This document shows positions 43,149-52,163 of a DNA stretch of 64,000 bases, piece by piece (the first letter of the stretch is position 1; each line of letters begins with the position of its first letter). The stretch is from a bacterium HR28 (GTDB lineage: Bacteria; Chloroflexota; Chloroflexia; Thermomicrobiales; Thermomicrobiaceae). The stretch is from the NCBI GenBank assembly GCA_002898255.1, contig BEIE01000002.1, positions 682,001 to 746,000 on the forward strand, written 5' to 3'. Made by a program: the position numbers and the translations under genes. The notes under the pieces are model-generated. The model did no database searches. It was not told where the DNA came from and saw only the letters and a program-made list of their open reading frames with translations.

Positions 43149-44822
43149 ATGGCGACGGTACCGATTCGGTCGCTGGATGTTGAGTTTCCGTTCCGCTCGC
43201 CGCCGCCAACGGTGCGGCTAGTGCGGAGCGAGTCGAGTACTCACCCCTTCGCGCTGACAGTGGCCGCTGCGTGGTCGTGTTATGGGGCGCGGCCGGCGAG
43301 TGTCGAGCGCGTGGCTGAACTTTTTGCCGGCAACGGTGACACAGCGCGTGCTGCACGGCGTGAGCGAGCCGCTGCCTTGTACCCGGACCTGTTTGCTGCG
43401 GGGCATCACACGACGTTTCAGCATGCCCACTTTGTCTTCGTGCTGGACGGTGTCTCGCGTTTGGCCATTTGGTCGTTCTTTCACCATCACCCGTTCTACA
43501 ACTCTGAGCAGGTCTCACAGCGCTACCGTGAAGTGACCGGTGCGACGATGGTGACGCCGGAACTCCCCGCGCCCCTGGATGCGCTCTATCGGGCAGCTGT
43601 GGAGCGGGCGCTGGCCGGGTACCGTCGGTTGGTCGAACTCCTGACGCCTGATATTGCTGCGCGCTACGCCGAAGTCTTCCCAGCACGTGCGCGGAGTCAA
43701 CGTCCAGAAGTGCAAGAACGTGTGCGGACAGCGGTGCAGCGCCGGGCGCAGGAAGTGGCGCGCTATGTGCTTCCGCTGGCGACACCAGCGCATCTCTACC
43801 ACACAGTCAACGCGCTCACGCTGCTTCGTTACTTTGTACTGGCCAATCAATTGGATGCTCCTCGGGAAGTGCGGTACGTCGTCAATCGGATGGTTGAGGA
43901 GGTGCTCGCGGTCGATCCCAACTTCCTTGGTGCTCCGGGTCATCCGCTTGATCCCGCGGTGCTGGCTCTTGAGGAGACGTTGGAATATCGGGTGTTGCAG
44001 TCATTTACGGCGGCACTCGAGCGGAGTGCGAGTGAGGCGTTCTTCCGCGAGTTCGATGAGGCGCTTGGTCCATATCACTCACGCCTCGTGGCTCACACCC
44101 CAGATGCGGAGCGTGTGCTGGCTGATGCGGTGCGTGCAGTGCTGGGGCGGTCACGGGCTGAGCTTGATGACGATACCGCGATTGCCCTTGTGCTCGATCC
44201 AGCGAAGAACCATTACCTGGGGCATCCGCTGTTTTTGGCGATGCACTCTAAGCTGATGCAGACGCTGACACACGTGTCCTTCACGTTCCAAAAGCGGATC
44301 AGTGGAGCGGAAGACGCCCAGAACCAGCGCCATCGTGGGACGTTGAGCTCTGGCCCGGTCTTGTTGGCGCATCTCCGGGAAGAGCCGGATGTCATCGTTC
44401 CCGAGGACATCGCGCGCGTACCGGCAGCGCTTGAAGAGTATCAAGAGACAATTCGTGTGCTCTGGGAGACGAAGAACCGGCTGCTTGATGCCGGAGTACC
44501 GGCCGAGTACGCGCTCTATCTCTTACCGAACGCGCACCATGTACGGTTTTACGAGTCTGGGACGCTCCTTGCCTATCTTTGGAAGTGGATCAAGCGCTTG
44601 TGCTTTGACGCCCAATGGGAAATATGGGAAACAGCGCGACAGGAAACGGAGCAGGTGCGACAGGTTCTCCCGCGGATCGGGCGGTATGTGGCGCAGCCGC
44701 CGTGTGTCCTGCGCGACCGTGCAGGGCTTCACCCACCCTGCCCCGAAGGAGAGCGGTATTGTGGTGTCCCGGTCTGGCGAGGATACAACCCAGATGACCT
44801 GCGTGCGCGCCGCGTGTTGTAG
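43149..44822 (+). CDS. thyX: flavin-dependent thymidylate synthase, long two-part form
   Basis: 557 residues, over twice the usual 220-250 of ThyX. The N-terminal half has GHHTTFQHAHFVFVLDGVSRL (near 85-105) and the flavin/dUMP segment HHHPFYNSEQVSQRYREV (112-130), where the canonical RHR is replaced. The C-terminal half carries SGAEDAQNQRHRGTLSSG with RHR at 394-396, but the Ser expected after RHR-x7 is absent. The halves may share one active site. It makes dTMP from dUMP with FAD and methylenetetrahydrofolate. I chose the ATG at 43149 with GAGGGGGCGG upstream. Confidence 0.87.
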   Translation: MATVPIRSLDVEFPFRSPPPTVRLVRSESSTHPFALTVAAAWSCYGARPASVERVAELFAGNGDTARAARRERAAALYPDLFAAGHHTTFQHAHFVFVLDGVSRLAIWSFFHHHPFYNSEQVSQRYREVTGATMVTPELPAPLDALYRAAVERALAGYRRLVELLTPDIAARYAEVFPARARSQRPEVQERVRTAVQRRAQEVARYVLPLATPAHLYHTVNALTLLRYFVLANQLDAPREVRYVVNRMVEEVLAVDPNFLGAPGHPLDPAVLALEETLEYRVLQSFTAALERSASEAFFREFDEALGPYHSRLVAHTPDAERVLADAVRAVLGRSRAELDDDTAIALVLDPAKNHYLGHPLFLAMHSKLMQTLTHVSFTFQKRISGAEDAQNQRHRGTLSSGPVLLAHLREEPDVIVPEDIARVPAALEEYQETIRVLWETKNRLLDAGVPAEYALYLLPNAHHVRFYESGTLLAYLWKWIKRLCFDAQWEIWETARQETEQVRQVLPRIGRYVAQPPCVLRDRAGLHPPCPEGERYCGVPVWRGYNPDDLRARRVL

Positions 44823-44988
44823 ACTCATCGAACCAGTCATGCGATCCAGGATTATCTGGTCGGTTACCGCATGATTCCTGATATGGGAGAGGGGAAACGT
44901 TTTCTCGCAAGGGAACCGGCGCGTGCCGTGTGCGCAAGAAGTAAGAAACTCGTCCCGTGCCGGAGATTCGTTTTTGCTTAGGGAGCAG

Positions 44989-45012
44989 AAAAAGGCAGGG
45001 ATCTCTCCTGCC
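44989..45012 (-). terminator. intrinsic terminator of the E1 operon (minus strand)
   Basis: Read on the minus strand, GGCAGG and CCTGCC form a 6-bp stem with a 7-base loop followed by TTTTT. It lies about 80 bases beyond the E1 beta stop. Confidence 0.6.
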
Positions 45013-45049
45013 GGTGCCGACTATTACCTGTCGTCTTCACCGGCAGGAG
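45005..45049. other. 12-bp inverted repeat overlapping the terminator
   Basis: CTCCTGCCGGTG (45005-45016) and CACCGGCAGGAG (45038-45049) form a perfect 12-bp stem with a 21-base loop. The left arm shares bases with the minus-strand terminator stem, so the two folds exclude each other. It may also end thyX transcripts on the plus strand, although no T-run follows. Confidence 0.5.
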
Positions 45050-45090
45050 GTTCCGTCTGATTGGTTCGAGTACAGCTCTCCAAATGCTCC

Positions 45091-46056
45091 TTAGGCCTGT
45101 ACTACCTCGCGTACTGCCTGCACAATGCGCTCGACACTCGGGATCACCGCGTCTTCGAGTGGTTTGGAGTACGGAACGCTCGTGTCGAGCGCGGTGACGA
45201 GGCGCGGTGGCGCAGCCAGCGCACCAAACGCGCGCTCGGCGATTTCCGCCGCAATCAGGGCGGCAGCCGAGGCATGGCGTGGTGCCTGATCGACCAGCAC
45301 AACCCGCCGGGTCTTCTCGACTGAGGCGACGAGCGTGTCGACGTCGAGCGGTGCGAGGGAGCGAGGATCGACGACCTCGACGTCAATCCCTTCACGCGCC
45401 AGCAGGTCAGCGGCCTCCAACGAACGCTGCACCATCCAGCCAGTGGCGATGATGGTGACGTCGCGGCCTGGCCGCTTCACGTCAGCGACGCCAATCGGGA
45501 CCACGACATCCCCGTCTGGTACGGGACCCGGTACGAGAGTGAGCATGTAGTGGTGCAGATAGAGAACTGGGTTATCGTCGCGGATGGCGGCTTTCATCAG
45601 CCCCTTGGCATCGGCGGCTGTCGAGGGAACAACGACTTTCAGACCGGGGACCCCCATGAAGAGGTTATACCAACAATTCGCATGTTGCACGGACCACCCG
45701 GCGGCAAAACCGTAGCCAGCCTTGAGGACGATTGGGACTTTGACCCGGCCGGCGGTCTTGAAGTACACACGTGCCGCTTCATTGACCACCTGGTCGAGAG
45801 CGACCAGGATGAAGTCAGTCATTAGGAGCTCCACGACCGGACGGAGCCCGACCATCGCCGCCCCGACCGCCATGCCGATCTCGGCCGTTTCCGAGATTGG
45901 TGTTGGTCGGACCCGCTTGCGACCGAAAGCGACAACCATCGGGTCCTCATCGCTGACCGCTTGCTCCTGGCCATAAAAGATCACGTTGGGGTCGCGCTGC
46001 ATCTCTTCGGTGATCGCCTCCATGATCGCTTGGATGTAGGGGATCTCGCGGGCCAT
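45091..46056 (-). CDS. 2-oxoacid (pyruvate/acetoin-type) dehydrogenase E1 component, beta subunit
   Basis: 321 residues, normal length. Landmarks are the start EIPYIQAIMEAITEEMQRDP, the ThDP-contacting Glu in TPISETAEIGMAVGAAM, the segment GVPGLKVVVPSTAADAKGLM, and the C-terminal transketolase-like domain with VEVVDPRSLAPLD and RRVVLVDQAP. It pairs with the alpha subunit 20 bases upstream to decarboxylate a 2-oxoacid using ThDP. GGAAGGGAGC precedes the ATG. Pyruvate, acetoin and branched-chain enzymes cannot be separated with certainty here. Confidence 0.92.
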   Translation of the reverse strand: MAREIPYIQAIMEAITEEMQRDPNVIFYGQEQAVSDEDPMVVAFGRKRVRPTPISETAEIGMAVGAAMVGLRPVVELLMTDFILVALDQVVNEAARVYFKTAGRVKVPIVLKAGYGFAAGWSVQHANCWYNLFMGVPGLKVVVPSTAADAKGLMKAAIRDDNPVLYLHHYMLTLVPGPVPDGDVVVPIGVADVKRPGRDVTIIATGWMVQRSLEAADLLAREGIDVEVVDPRSLAPLDVDTLVASVEKTRRVVLVDQAPRHASAAALIAAEIAERAFGALAAPPRLVTALDTSVPYSKPLEDAVIPSVERIVQAVREVVQA

Positions 46057-46076
46057 GCTCGCTGCTCCCTTCCGTC

Positions 46077-47105
46077 TTAGGCATAGACGTAGCGCTGGAG
46101 AATGTCCGGCTCAGGCCACGGGCTCTCCAGCGCGAACCGCACGGCATCGTCCATCTCCTCGCGGGCGGCTGATTCGATCGCAACAAGTTCGTCTTCTGAT
46201 ACGCCGATCCCACGGAGCCACGCACGGAAACGCGGGATTGGATCGCGCTGGCGCCACTGCTCGTACTCATCGGCGCACTTGTAAATCGTGAGGGCTTCAT
46301 GCTCTTCGAAGTGCAGCGGCACCGGTGGTGGGACGATGATATTGCCATGCGCACTGAAGCGATAGAAGACTGATTCAATCAGCGTTGGCCCTTCACCGCG
46401 TCGTGCTCGCTCCACAGCGTTGGCAACAGTCGTCAGGACGGCGATCGGGTCAGTGCCGTCGATTGTCACACCGGGCATAGAGTAGGCCCGGGCCTTCGTG
46501 GAAAGCGGCTCGCCCGCTGCGGCGTTGGCATCTTCCATTTCGACGCGTGTGACAGCCTGATAGAGGTTATTCTCTAAAATGTAGACAACCGGCAGTTTCC
46601 AGAGTGAGGCGATGTTGAGCGACTCGTGGAATGCTCCTTGCTTCGAGGCGCCGTCTCCGAAGAAGCAGAGCACAACCTGATCGCCGCCGCGGACCTGGAT
46701 CGCGAGTGCCACACCGGTCGCATGCGGGATGCCTTGCCCGACGATCCCTGAGGTGCCGAGGAACTGGTGCTCGGGGTCTGCCAGATGCATCGAACCGGCG
46801 AGCCCGTGCGAGAGTCCTGTCGCCTTACCGTAGATTTCGGCCATCATGGCGCGTGGAGAGCTCCCCAGCGCAATGAGATAGCCGTGGCAGCGGTAGGTGG
46901 CAAGGACGTAGTCGTCTGGGCGGATGGCCGCGATCGCCCCGACAATCGTTGCCTCGGCACCGTCACCAAGATGGGTGTGCCCGCGGATCATGCCGGGATG
47001 CTCAGTAAAGGTACGCTTCACGCGCTCTTCGAACTCGCGGATGCGCACCATCTGGCGGTAGATCCAGAGCGCACGCTCCCGATCGGGATAGGGTAAGGGC
47101 TGCAT
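46077..47105 (-). CDS. 2-oxoacid (pyruvate/acetoin-type) dehydrogenase E1 component, alpha subunit
   Basis: 342 residues. The ThDP motif runs from GDG at 150-152 to NN at 179-180, and the segments LATYRCHGYLIALG and GLSHGLAGSMHLAD match E1 alpha of pyruvate/acetoin dehydrogenases. The loop AAAGEPLSTKARAYSMPGVTIDG differs from the phosphorylated loop of mitochondrial enzymes. GGAGGAGGC precedes the ATG. No E2 or E3 gene follows within the window, so those subunits must be encoded elsewhere, or the pair acts differently. Confidence 0.92.
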   Translation of the reverse strand: MQPLPYPDRERALWIYRQMVRIREFEERVKRTFTEHPGMIRGHTHLGDGAEATIVGAIAAIRPDDYVLATYRCHGYLIALGSSPRAMMAEIYGKATGLSHGLAGSMHLADPEHQFLGTSGIVGQGIPHATGVALAIQVRGGDQVVLCFFGDGASKQGAFHESLNIASLWKLPVVYILENNLYQAVTRVEMEDANAAAGEPLSTKARAYSMPGVTIDGTDPIAVLTTVANAVERARRGEGPTLIESVFYRFSAHGNIIVPPPVPLHFEEHEALTIYKCADEYEQWRQRDPIPRFRAWLRGIGVSEDELVAIESAAREEMDDAVRFALESPWPEPDILQRYVYA

Positions 47106-47178
47106 CGTTGCCTCCTCCGTTCGGCTGTCCGGTTGCGACTCGTCCGTATGAGCATCATCGCGGATGGCGCTTCAGCGC

Positions 47179-48027
47179 TCAAGTCGGTCGTTCAGCTCTG
47201 TGGAACCGCTCCTCTGCTAAGATGACTGCGACGATCGCACCATACAGCGTGATCATCGCTGCAACGTGTGCGGCGACGAGGAGCGCGACGAGCGCGCCGA
47301 GCAAGCCGTAGACCTCACTTGATCGCCCTAGGCCCCGAGCAAGGAATGCGAGAATTGCCTTGGCAAGTTCCCAGGAGCCCGCCGCGAGGAGGCTGCTCCA
47401 CACGATCGCAGAGCAAGGTAAGCGTGGTCCTGGGAGCAGGAATGCGTAAAGAGCAGCGAAGACGAGCCAGGAGGCAGCGAGTCCGATCACCGACCGCCAG
47501 ACGAACGGGAGTTGGACGAGAAGCCCACCAACAATCCCCAGGATGCCAAGCCAAGCGATAGCAGCAAAGAGCGCGATCAGCGTCGCTGAAAGACCGATCA
47601 GGCGTTCCTGCAGCGGAGCACGAGGCAGTGCTGGCGCAGCAACAGCACGCAGGGCATGACGCAGCGTGCTGCCCAGTAGGCTCGCTGCCCACAGGCTGAG
47701 CAGCACGCTGGCCAGAGCCAGGAGACCGCTGGCCGCCTCAGCTTGCCGTTCGAGCATCGGTGTGAGCAATGGTGCGAGAGCGGCCGTTTGTGGGAGTTGC
47801 GTCGTCACCCAGTCGATGATCGTCGCTGGGGCTACATAGTCGCGCAACAGGAGACCGCCCAGTGTTGCCAAGGCGAACAGAAACGGGCCGAGCGAGAGCA
47901 CTGCAGCATAGGCAATGGCAGCAGCATAGAGTGCACCATCGCGTTGTGCAAAGTATTGGTATGCCCGCCACAAGGAGGAAGCTCTGGCGACACGCTCGAT
48001 GGTTCGGACGTATCGCAGTACCTGCAC
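47179..48027 (-). CDS. YihY/BrkB-family inner-membrane protein
   Basis: 282 residues with about six helices: AAAIAYAAVLSLGPFLFALATLGGLLL first, then LLALASVLLSLWAAS, LIGLSATLIALFAAIAWLG and so on, with the typical LYGAIVAVILAEE end. Early annotations as ribonuclease BN are not supported for this family; virulence-factor BrkB and transporter roles are suggested but not settled. The start is a GTG at 48027. It precedes the alpha subunit gene by 190 bases downstream-to-upstream on the same strand and may be separately transcribed. Confidence 0.88.
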   Translation of the reverse strand: MQVLRYVRTIERVARASSLWRAYQYFAQRDGALYAAAIAYAAVLSLGPFLFALATLGGLLLRDYVAPATIIDWVTTQLPQTAALAPLLTPMLERQAEAASGLLALASVLLSLWAASLLGSTLRHALRAVAAPALPRAPLQERLIGLSATLIALFAAIAWLGILGIVGGLLVQLPFVWRSVIGLAASWLVFAALYAFLLPGPRLPCSAIVWSSLLAAGSWELAKAILAFLARGLGRSSEVYGLLGALVALLVAAHVAAMITLYGAIVAVILAEERFHRAERPT

Positions 48028-48217
48028 CTCTCGTGTCCTCTCCAGGCTTCCACGCGATGCACTCGGAGACTTTTCTCTATTCTCTCTCGTGCGCGTGTTG
48101 CCACGCTCGCATGGTGTTGTGGAGACAGAGCAAGTCGTCTATCTCTGATCATCGATGACAGAGCCGGCTGTGGCGCCTTACTGTGGGGCGGGCCAACGCG
48201 TTACCAGCTGCGCCTAC

Positions 48218-49873
48218 TCACCGAGGCAGAAGCTCGACGTGTACCTCGTGGAAGCGGACTGTGACCGGTACAGTGTCGAAGCTTTCAACCCAGAGTGCCA
48301 CCTGGCCATATCCAAGGAGCGGGTCATCCAGCTCAGCGACGGTTTCCCCCGCCACGCGGAAGAGAAGCCGCGTGTCCTGGGCTGCGAGCTCGAGTTCCAG
48401 TGGGTCGGTCGCGGGATCGATCGCTGCAAGCGGGGTAACGGGCAGGAGGACAGCCGACTGCCCGGCGACGGCCAGTGAGCAGGTGGCCACGAGCTGCCCT
48501 CCCGTACGGACGACGGCACACAAGTACAGATTGCGAGAACCGTTGGGCTCCTGGCTCGAGCGGACAATCAAGCCGGCACCGGCATTCTCGGGTAGGCTGA
48601 CACGGGCGGTGATGCGCTGGTCGGTGCCAGCGCCGAGCGAGAGGGGAGGGAAGATCCCGAACGCGTTCGGCTGATTGAGCGTGATGACATAGCTCCCGTC
48701 ACGTAACTCGCCAGTTCCTGCTTGACTGGAACCGGTCGGCCAATCGGCAGCCTCCTCGGGTCGGTCGAACGTCCACGTTGTCGTCACCGGCGTTGTCGCG
48801 GGACGCGGTCGTGGCTCACGACGGAGCTCGGTCAAGGGCGCTTGGGCGGATTCACCGATGCGAGGGCGTGCCTGGGTAACAATGAGTTCCTGGCCAGTGA
48901 CCTGTCGGAGTTCGATTGTCAGTTCGTCCCCTTGCCGGTGCTGGCGTAGGACACCGCAGAGCTGAGCGAACGACTCGAGTTCGGTGCCGTCGACGTGAGT
49001 GAGCAACATCCCGGGTTCGATCCCGGCGCTGGCTGCCGGGCCGTTCGGAGTAACGCGGAGAACAACGAGTCCTCTGTCCGTCCCGAAGCGTTGCGGGTTG
49101 CGGTGTGGGCTGAGGCCGAGCCCCAGCCAGAGTAGGCCGCGTCCTTCGGCCAACACATCGGCCGCGGCACGGGCACGCTCGGCAGGCAAGAACAGGCCGG
49201 TCGGGAGCAAGAGACCGAGTACTGCGGCGTGCCGGTTGACGAGGAGCGAGCCGTAGGTGAAGCCACTCAGGTCGATCGTCACGCCAATCTCCTCGATCGC
49301 GCGCCGTGTGTCGGTGGTGACCCCCGCGATGACGGCCGGTGCGCTCACAGGCGCACCATCGGGATCGGATGCTGAGTGGCCGTAGACGAGGACGTCGATG
49401 CCGATGTCCGTTTCACTTGCGCCTGCCAAAGGGGCGAGTGCCAGATTCGTCGTCGGCTGCAGTGCCACGACGGCGACGCCGTCACAAGGACTGACACCGC
49501 GGAGCTCGGCAGGGCGTGGTTCGCTCGACCCAGGGAGCAGCACCTGAACACTCTGGGGTGCTCCGCCTTCAAGTGGTGGAGCAATGGTCAGGAGGAGCCC
49601 CGGTGCGTACGCGATACCCGTCGCCAGAAACGGACCAGCTTGCGGCAGTTCGAAGCGGATGAGCGCCGTGGCAGGCGCGAGGCGGGCTTCGACCTCGTTC
49701 CAGGCGAGTTCGGTCTCGCTTGGGCGCGGGACGGTGGGGGTGGGAGGTGTACCGCCGAGCGCGGGGAAGCCGCGGCAACCAGTCAGGAGGAGCGCCAAGG
49801 CAAGCAGCAGGCTGAACTTGCGATGTGCTTTGGATGCTGCGAGGAGCTGTGATCCAGCTGTCCGGCCGTTCAT
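48218..49873 (-). CDS. HtrA-like lipoprotein with PDZ and lectin-like domains, probably not a protease
   Basis: 551 residues. The signal SLLLALALLLTGC places the anchored Cys at 33. A trypsin-like fold spans about 55-250: GLLLTIAPP sits where HtrA has its catalytic His, CDGVAVVALQ keeps the Asp position, and GFTYGSLLVNRHAAVLGLL replaces GNSGGPL. His and the normal Ser motif are thus missing. A PDZ domain follows (about 265-345, NGPAASAGIEPGMLLTHVDG). A concanavalin-like sandwich (about 375-545) ends the protein. It probably binds surface ligands. GGAAGG precedes the ATG at 49873. Confidence 0.8.
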   Translation of the reverse strand: MNGRTAGSQLLAASKAHRKFSLLLALALLLTGCRGFPALGGTPPTPTVPRPSETELAWNEVEARLAPATALIRFELPQAGPFLATGIAYAPGLLLTIAPPLEGGAPQSVQVLLPGSSEPRPAELRGVSPCDGVAVVALQPTTNLALAPLAGASETDIGIDVLVYGHSASDPDGAPVSAPAVIAGVTTDTRRAIEEIGVTIDLSGFTYGSLLVNRHAAVLGLLLPTGLFLPAERARAAADVLAEGRGLLWLGLGLSPHRNPQRFGTDRGLVVLRVTPNGPAASAGIEPGMLLTHVDGTELESFAQLCGVLRQHRQGDELTIELRQVTGQELIVTQARPRIGESAQAPLTELRREPRPRPATTPVTTTWTFDRPEEAADWPTGSSQAGTGELRDGSYVITLNQPNAFGIFPPLSLGAGTDQRITARVSLPENAGAGLIVRSSQEPNGSRNLYLCAVVRTGGQLVATCSLAVAGQSAVLLPVTPLAAIDPATDPLELELAAQDTRLLFRVAGETVAELDDPLLGYGQVALWVESFDTVPVTVRFHEVHVELLPR

Positions 49874-50259
49874 GCTGCGCCTTCCACGCAACGTCGCTCG
49901 CAGCGGAGTGTAGTGCAGGCCAGCGTGTTGCTCAAGGAATCCAGTAAGGGGCAGGGGCTCCCAACATGTCTGTGTTCGTCTCCTGGGTTGGTGACGCGAA
50001 GGGATACAGAGCGGGGGTCGATGGGCAGCCACCTGTCGCTCAGCGGCCGATGGGGTGAGTAATGCTCGGTGTCTCGAAGCAGCGAGATTCCGGACGAGGA
50101 TGTGCGGCACGTTGGCGAGGCGCTCTTCTGGTGACAGAGGTCGCTGAAGTACGTGGCAGTGCGAGAAGCTGATAGAGGATGGGCGGCTGAGGAACCGAGC
50201 TGCCTGCAGAGTGGGTTGACTCCCTGTAGAGAGCACTAATCGATGCAAGGAGGATCCCG
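49874..50259. other. 386-bp divergent spacer, HtrA-like / glp operon
   Basis: TTGACT at 50216-50221 with TAATCG 15 bases later (50237-50242) is the best promoter candidate for the glp operon; the spacing is short. I see no clear palindrome for a GlpR-type repressor. Open frames here look non-coding. Confidence 0.35.
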
Positions 50260-50367
50260 ATGTCAGGGGAGGGGTTGGCGCGGCAATGCGAGAGCGTTCG
50301 GTGGTACTCTGTCTGGCTGCGTGAGTTCCTCATACAAGGCGAGGTGGAGACCCCGCGAGAATCGTGA
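50260..50367 (+). CDS. possible 35-residue leader peptide upstream of glpD
   Basis: AAGGAGG lies six bases before an ATG that opens 35 codons (ends ..FLIQGEVETPRES). The stop overlaps GTGA with an in-frame GTG at 50364 that reads straight into GlpD. This is the strongest ribosome-binding site nearby. It could be a coupling ORF or regulatory leader. No sequence family is seen, and chance is possible. Confidence 0.4.
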   Translation: MSGEGLARQCESVRWYSVWLREFLIQGEVETPRES

Positions 50368-50471
50368 GCAGTCGGGATGTCTGTGATCACTGGCCAGGAG
50401 CAGGCGGCACCGCGCCATCGTGTGCACCGTCACCGATTTGTCTTGGTCGGCCCTCGGAGAGGATGGTTTGC

Positions 50472-52163
50472 ATGCAACCAGTGGTGAGTCGCCCCTCCAT
50501 GCTGGACCAGCTCCGCCGGAGCGTCTTTGATGTCCTCATCATCGGTGGGGGGATTACGGGTGCGGGGGTGGCGCTCGATGCCGCTGCTCGTGGGCTGCGG
50601 GTGGCGCTGGTTGAGCGACGCGACTTCGCCAGCGGCACGAGTTGCTCGTCGACGAAGCTCGTGCATGGTGGGATCCGTTACTTGCCGCAGCTTGATATCG
50701 GTCTGGTACGTGAGGCGCTTGTCGAGCGAGGACTTTTGCTCCGCAACGCACCGCGACTCGTCGAGCCCCTGCTGTTTGTCCTGCCAATCTACCGCTTCAA
50801 CCGGCGGCCCCTGGGACTACGGTATGTCCCTCCGGCTGGGCCGTTACGCCTTGGATACCTGGAGCTCGGTCTACTTGCCTACGACCTTCTGGCGGGCCGC
50901 CGCAATATTGAGCGCCATCGTCGGCTGAATCTGTCGGTAGTCCAGGACATCGTGCCGGCACTGCGAACGGACGGTCTGCTAGGGACCTTTGGGTATTTCG
51001 ACGCCCGGACGAATGACGCACGTTTGGTGATGAACGTCCTGGCATCGGCCCGTACGCATGGGGCAACGATCTGCAACTACTGTGCGGTGATCGGCTTCGA
51101 ACGAAGTGGTGGTCAGTTGCGTGCGGCTCAGGTGCGGGACGAGCTGACCGGCGAAGAGTTCACGATTCAGGCGCGCATTTTTGTCAATGCGACGGGGATC
51201 TGGGGAGAGGAAATTGAACGGCTCGCTTTGGGGGCATCGACAGTCCACATTGTGCCGAGCAAGGGGGTGCATCTGGTGCTGCCCCAGGAGCGCATCGGGG
51301 TGACGCAAGCTGCCGTAGTGATTCCGGAGACGAGTGACGGACGGCTCTTGTTTGTCATACCGTATGAGGGACGCGCGATCCTCGGGACGACTGACACCGG
51401 TGCCGGGCCGCTCGATGACCCGCGGGCGGACGATACCGACGTGGACTTCCTCCTTGACCATGCCAACCAGTATTTCGACGTGGGGCTCTCGCGGGCTGAT
51501 GTGATCAGCGCCTACGCGGGCTACCGGCCACTCATCCGGCGTGGCGTTGCCGAGGTGACGGCACAGCTTTCGCGCTCGCACGAGCTCATTGAGCATGAGA
51601 GCGGGCTGATCTCCATTCTCGGTGGCAAGCTCACCACCTATCGGCGGATGGCGGAGGAGACGGTCGACCGGATCCAACGGCGGCTGGGGCAGCCGGTGCG
51701 CCATGTAACGGCGCGTTTGCCGCTGGTCGGGCGCGAGAGACTGGAGGAGGCGGTACCGGCGATCGTTTCGTTGGCACAGCAGCTCAGCGTCGAGGAAAGC
51801 GTCCCGTGGCTACTGCGTGCGTATGGCACCGACGCACGTTCCGTCCTGGAGCTTGCAGCAGAGGATGAGCGGCTGGCATCGCCGATCGTCCCTGGACTGC
51901 CATACCTCTTGGCTGAAGTGGTGTACGCATGCCGGAACGAACTCGCGCTGCGGATCGGAGACGTGTTGGAGCGGCGCACGTGGGTGCTGTTCGCGGATCG
52001 GCAGCACGGACTTGGGGCGCTCTCGGCGGTTGGAGAACTGATGGCGCGCGAGCTCGGCTGGGAGCCGGATGAGCTTGCGTGCCAGATGGACACCTATCGA
52101 CAGCGTGTCCTGGCGCTCTGTGCGAGCGAGCAGGGTATTGGAGCATCGCTCGCGGCGACCTGA
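50472..52163 (+). CDS. glpD: aerobic-type glycerol-3-phosphate dehydrogenase
   Basis: 563 residues, FAD enzyme oxidising glycerol-3-phosphate to dihydroxyacetone phosphate and passing electrons to the quinone pool. The dinucleotide fold FDVLIIGGGITGAGVALDAAARG lies at about 19-41, followed by VERRDFASGTSCSSTKLVHGGIRYL (substrate/FAD loop); a C-terminal GlpA/D cap spans about 400-545. I chose the ATG at 50472 with GGAGAGG upstream; a GTG at 50364 would add 36 unlikely residues. Menaquinone from the men operon is a plausible electron acceptor. Confidence 0.95.
   Translation: MQPVVSRPSMLDQLRRSVFDVLIIGGGITGAGVALDAAARGLRVALVERRDFASGTSCSSTKLVHGGIRYLPQLDIGLVREALVERGLLLRNAPRLVEPLLFVLPIYRFNRRPLGLRYVPPAGPLRLGYLELGLLAYDLLAGRRNIERHRRLNLSVVQDIVPALRTDGLLGTFGYFDARTNDARLVMNVLASARTHGATICNYCAVIGFERSGGQLRAAQVRDELTGEEFTIQARIFVNATGIWGEEIERLALGASTVHIVPSKGVHLVLPQERIGVTQAAVVIPETSDGRLLFVIPYEGRAILGTTDTGAGPLDDPRADDTDVDFLLDHANQYFDVGLSRADVISAYAGYRPLIRRGVAEVTAQLSRSHELIEHESGLISILGGKLTTYRRMAEETVDRIQRRLGQPVRHVTARLPLVGRERLEEAVPAIVSLAQQLSVEESVPWLLRAYGTDARSVLELAAEDERLASPIVPGLPYLLAEVVYACRNELALRIGDVLERRTWVLFADRQHGLGALSAVGELMARELGWEPDELACQMDTYRQRVLALCASEQGIGASLAAT

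Noticed and set aside
49008..49035. GGGTTCGATCCC resembling a tRNA T-arm
   Set aside because: Lies inside the HtrA-like coding sequence, and no acceptor, D or anticodon arms fit around it.
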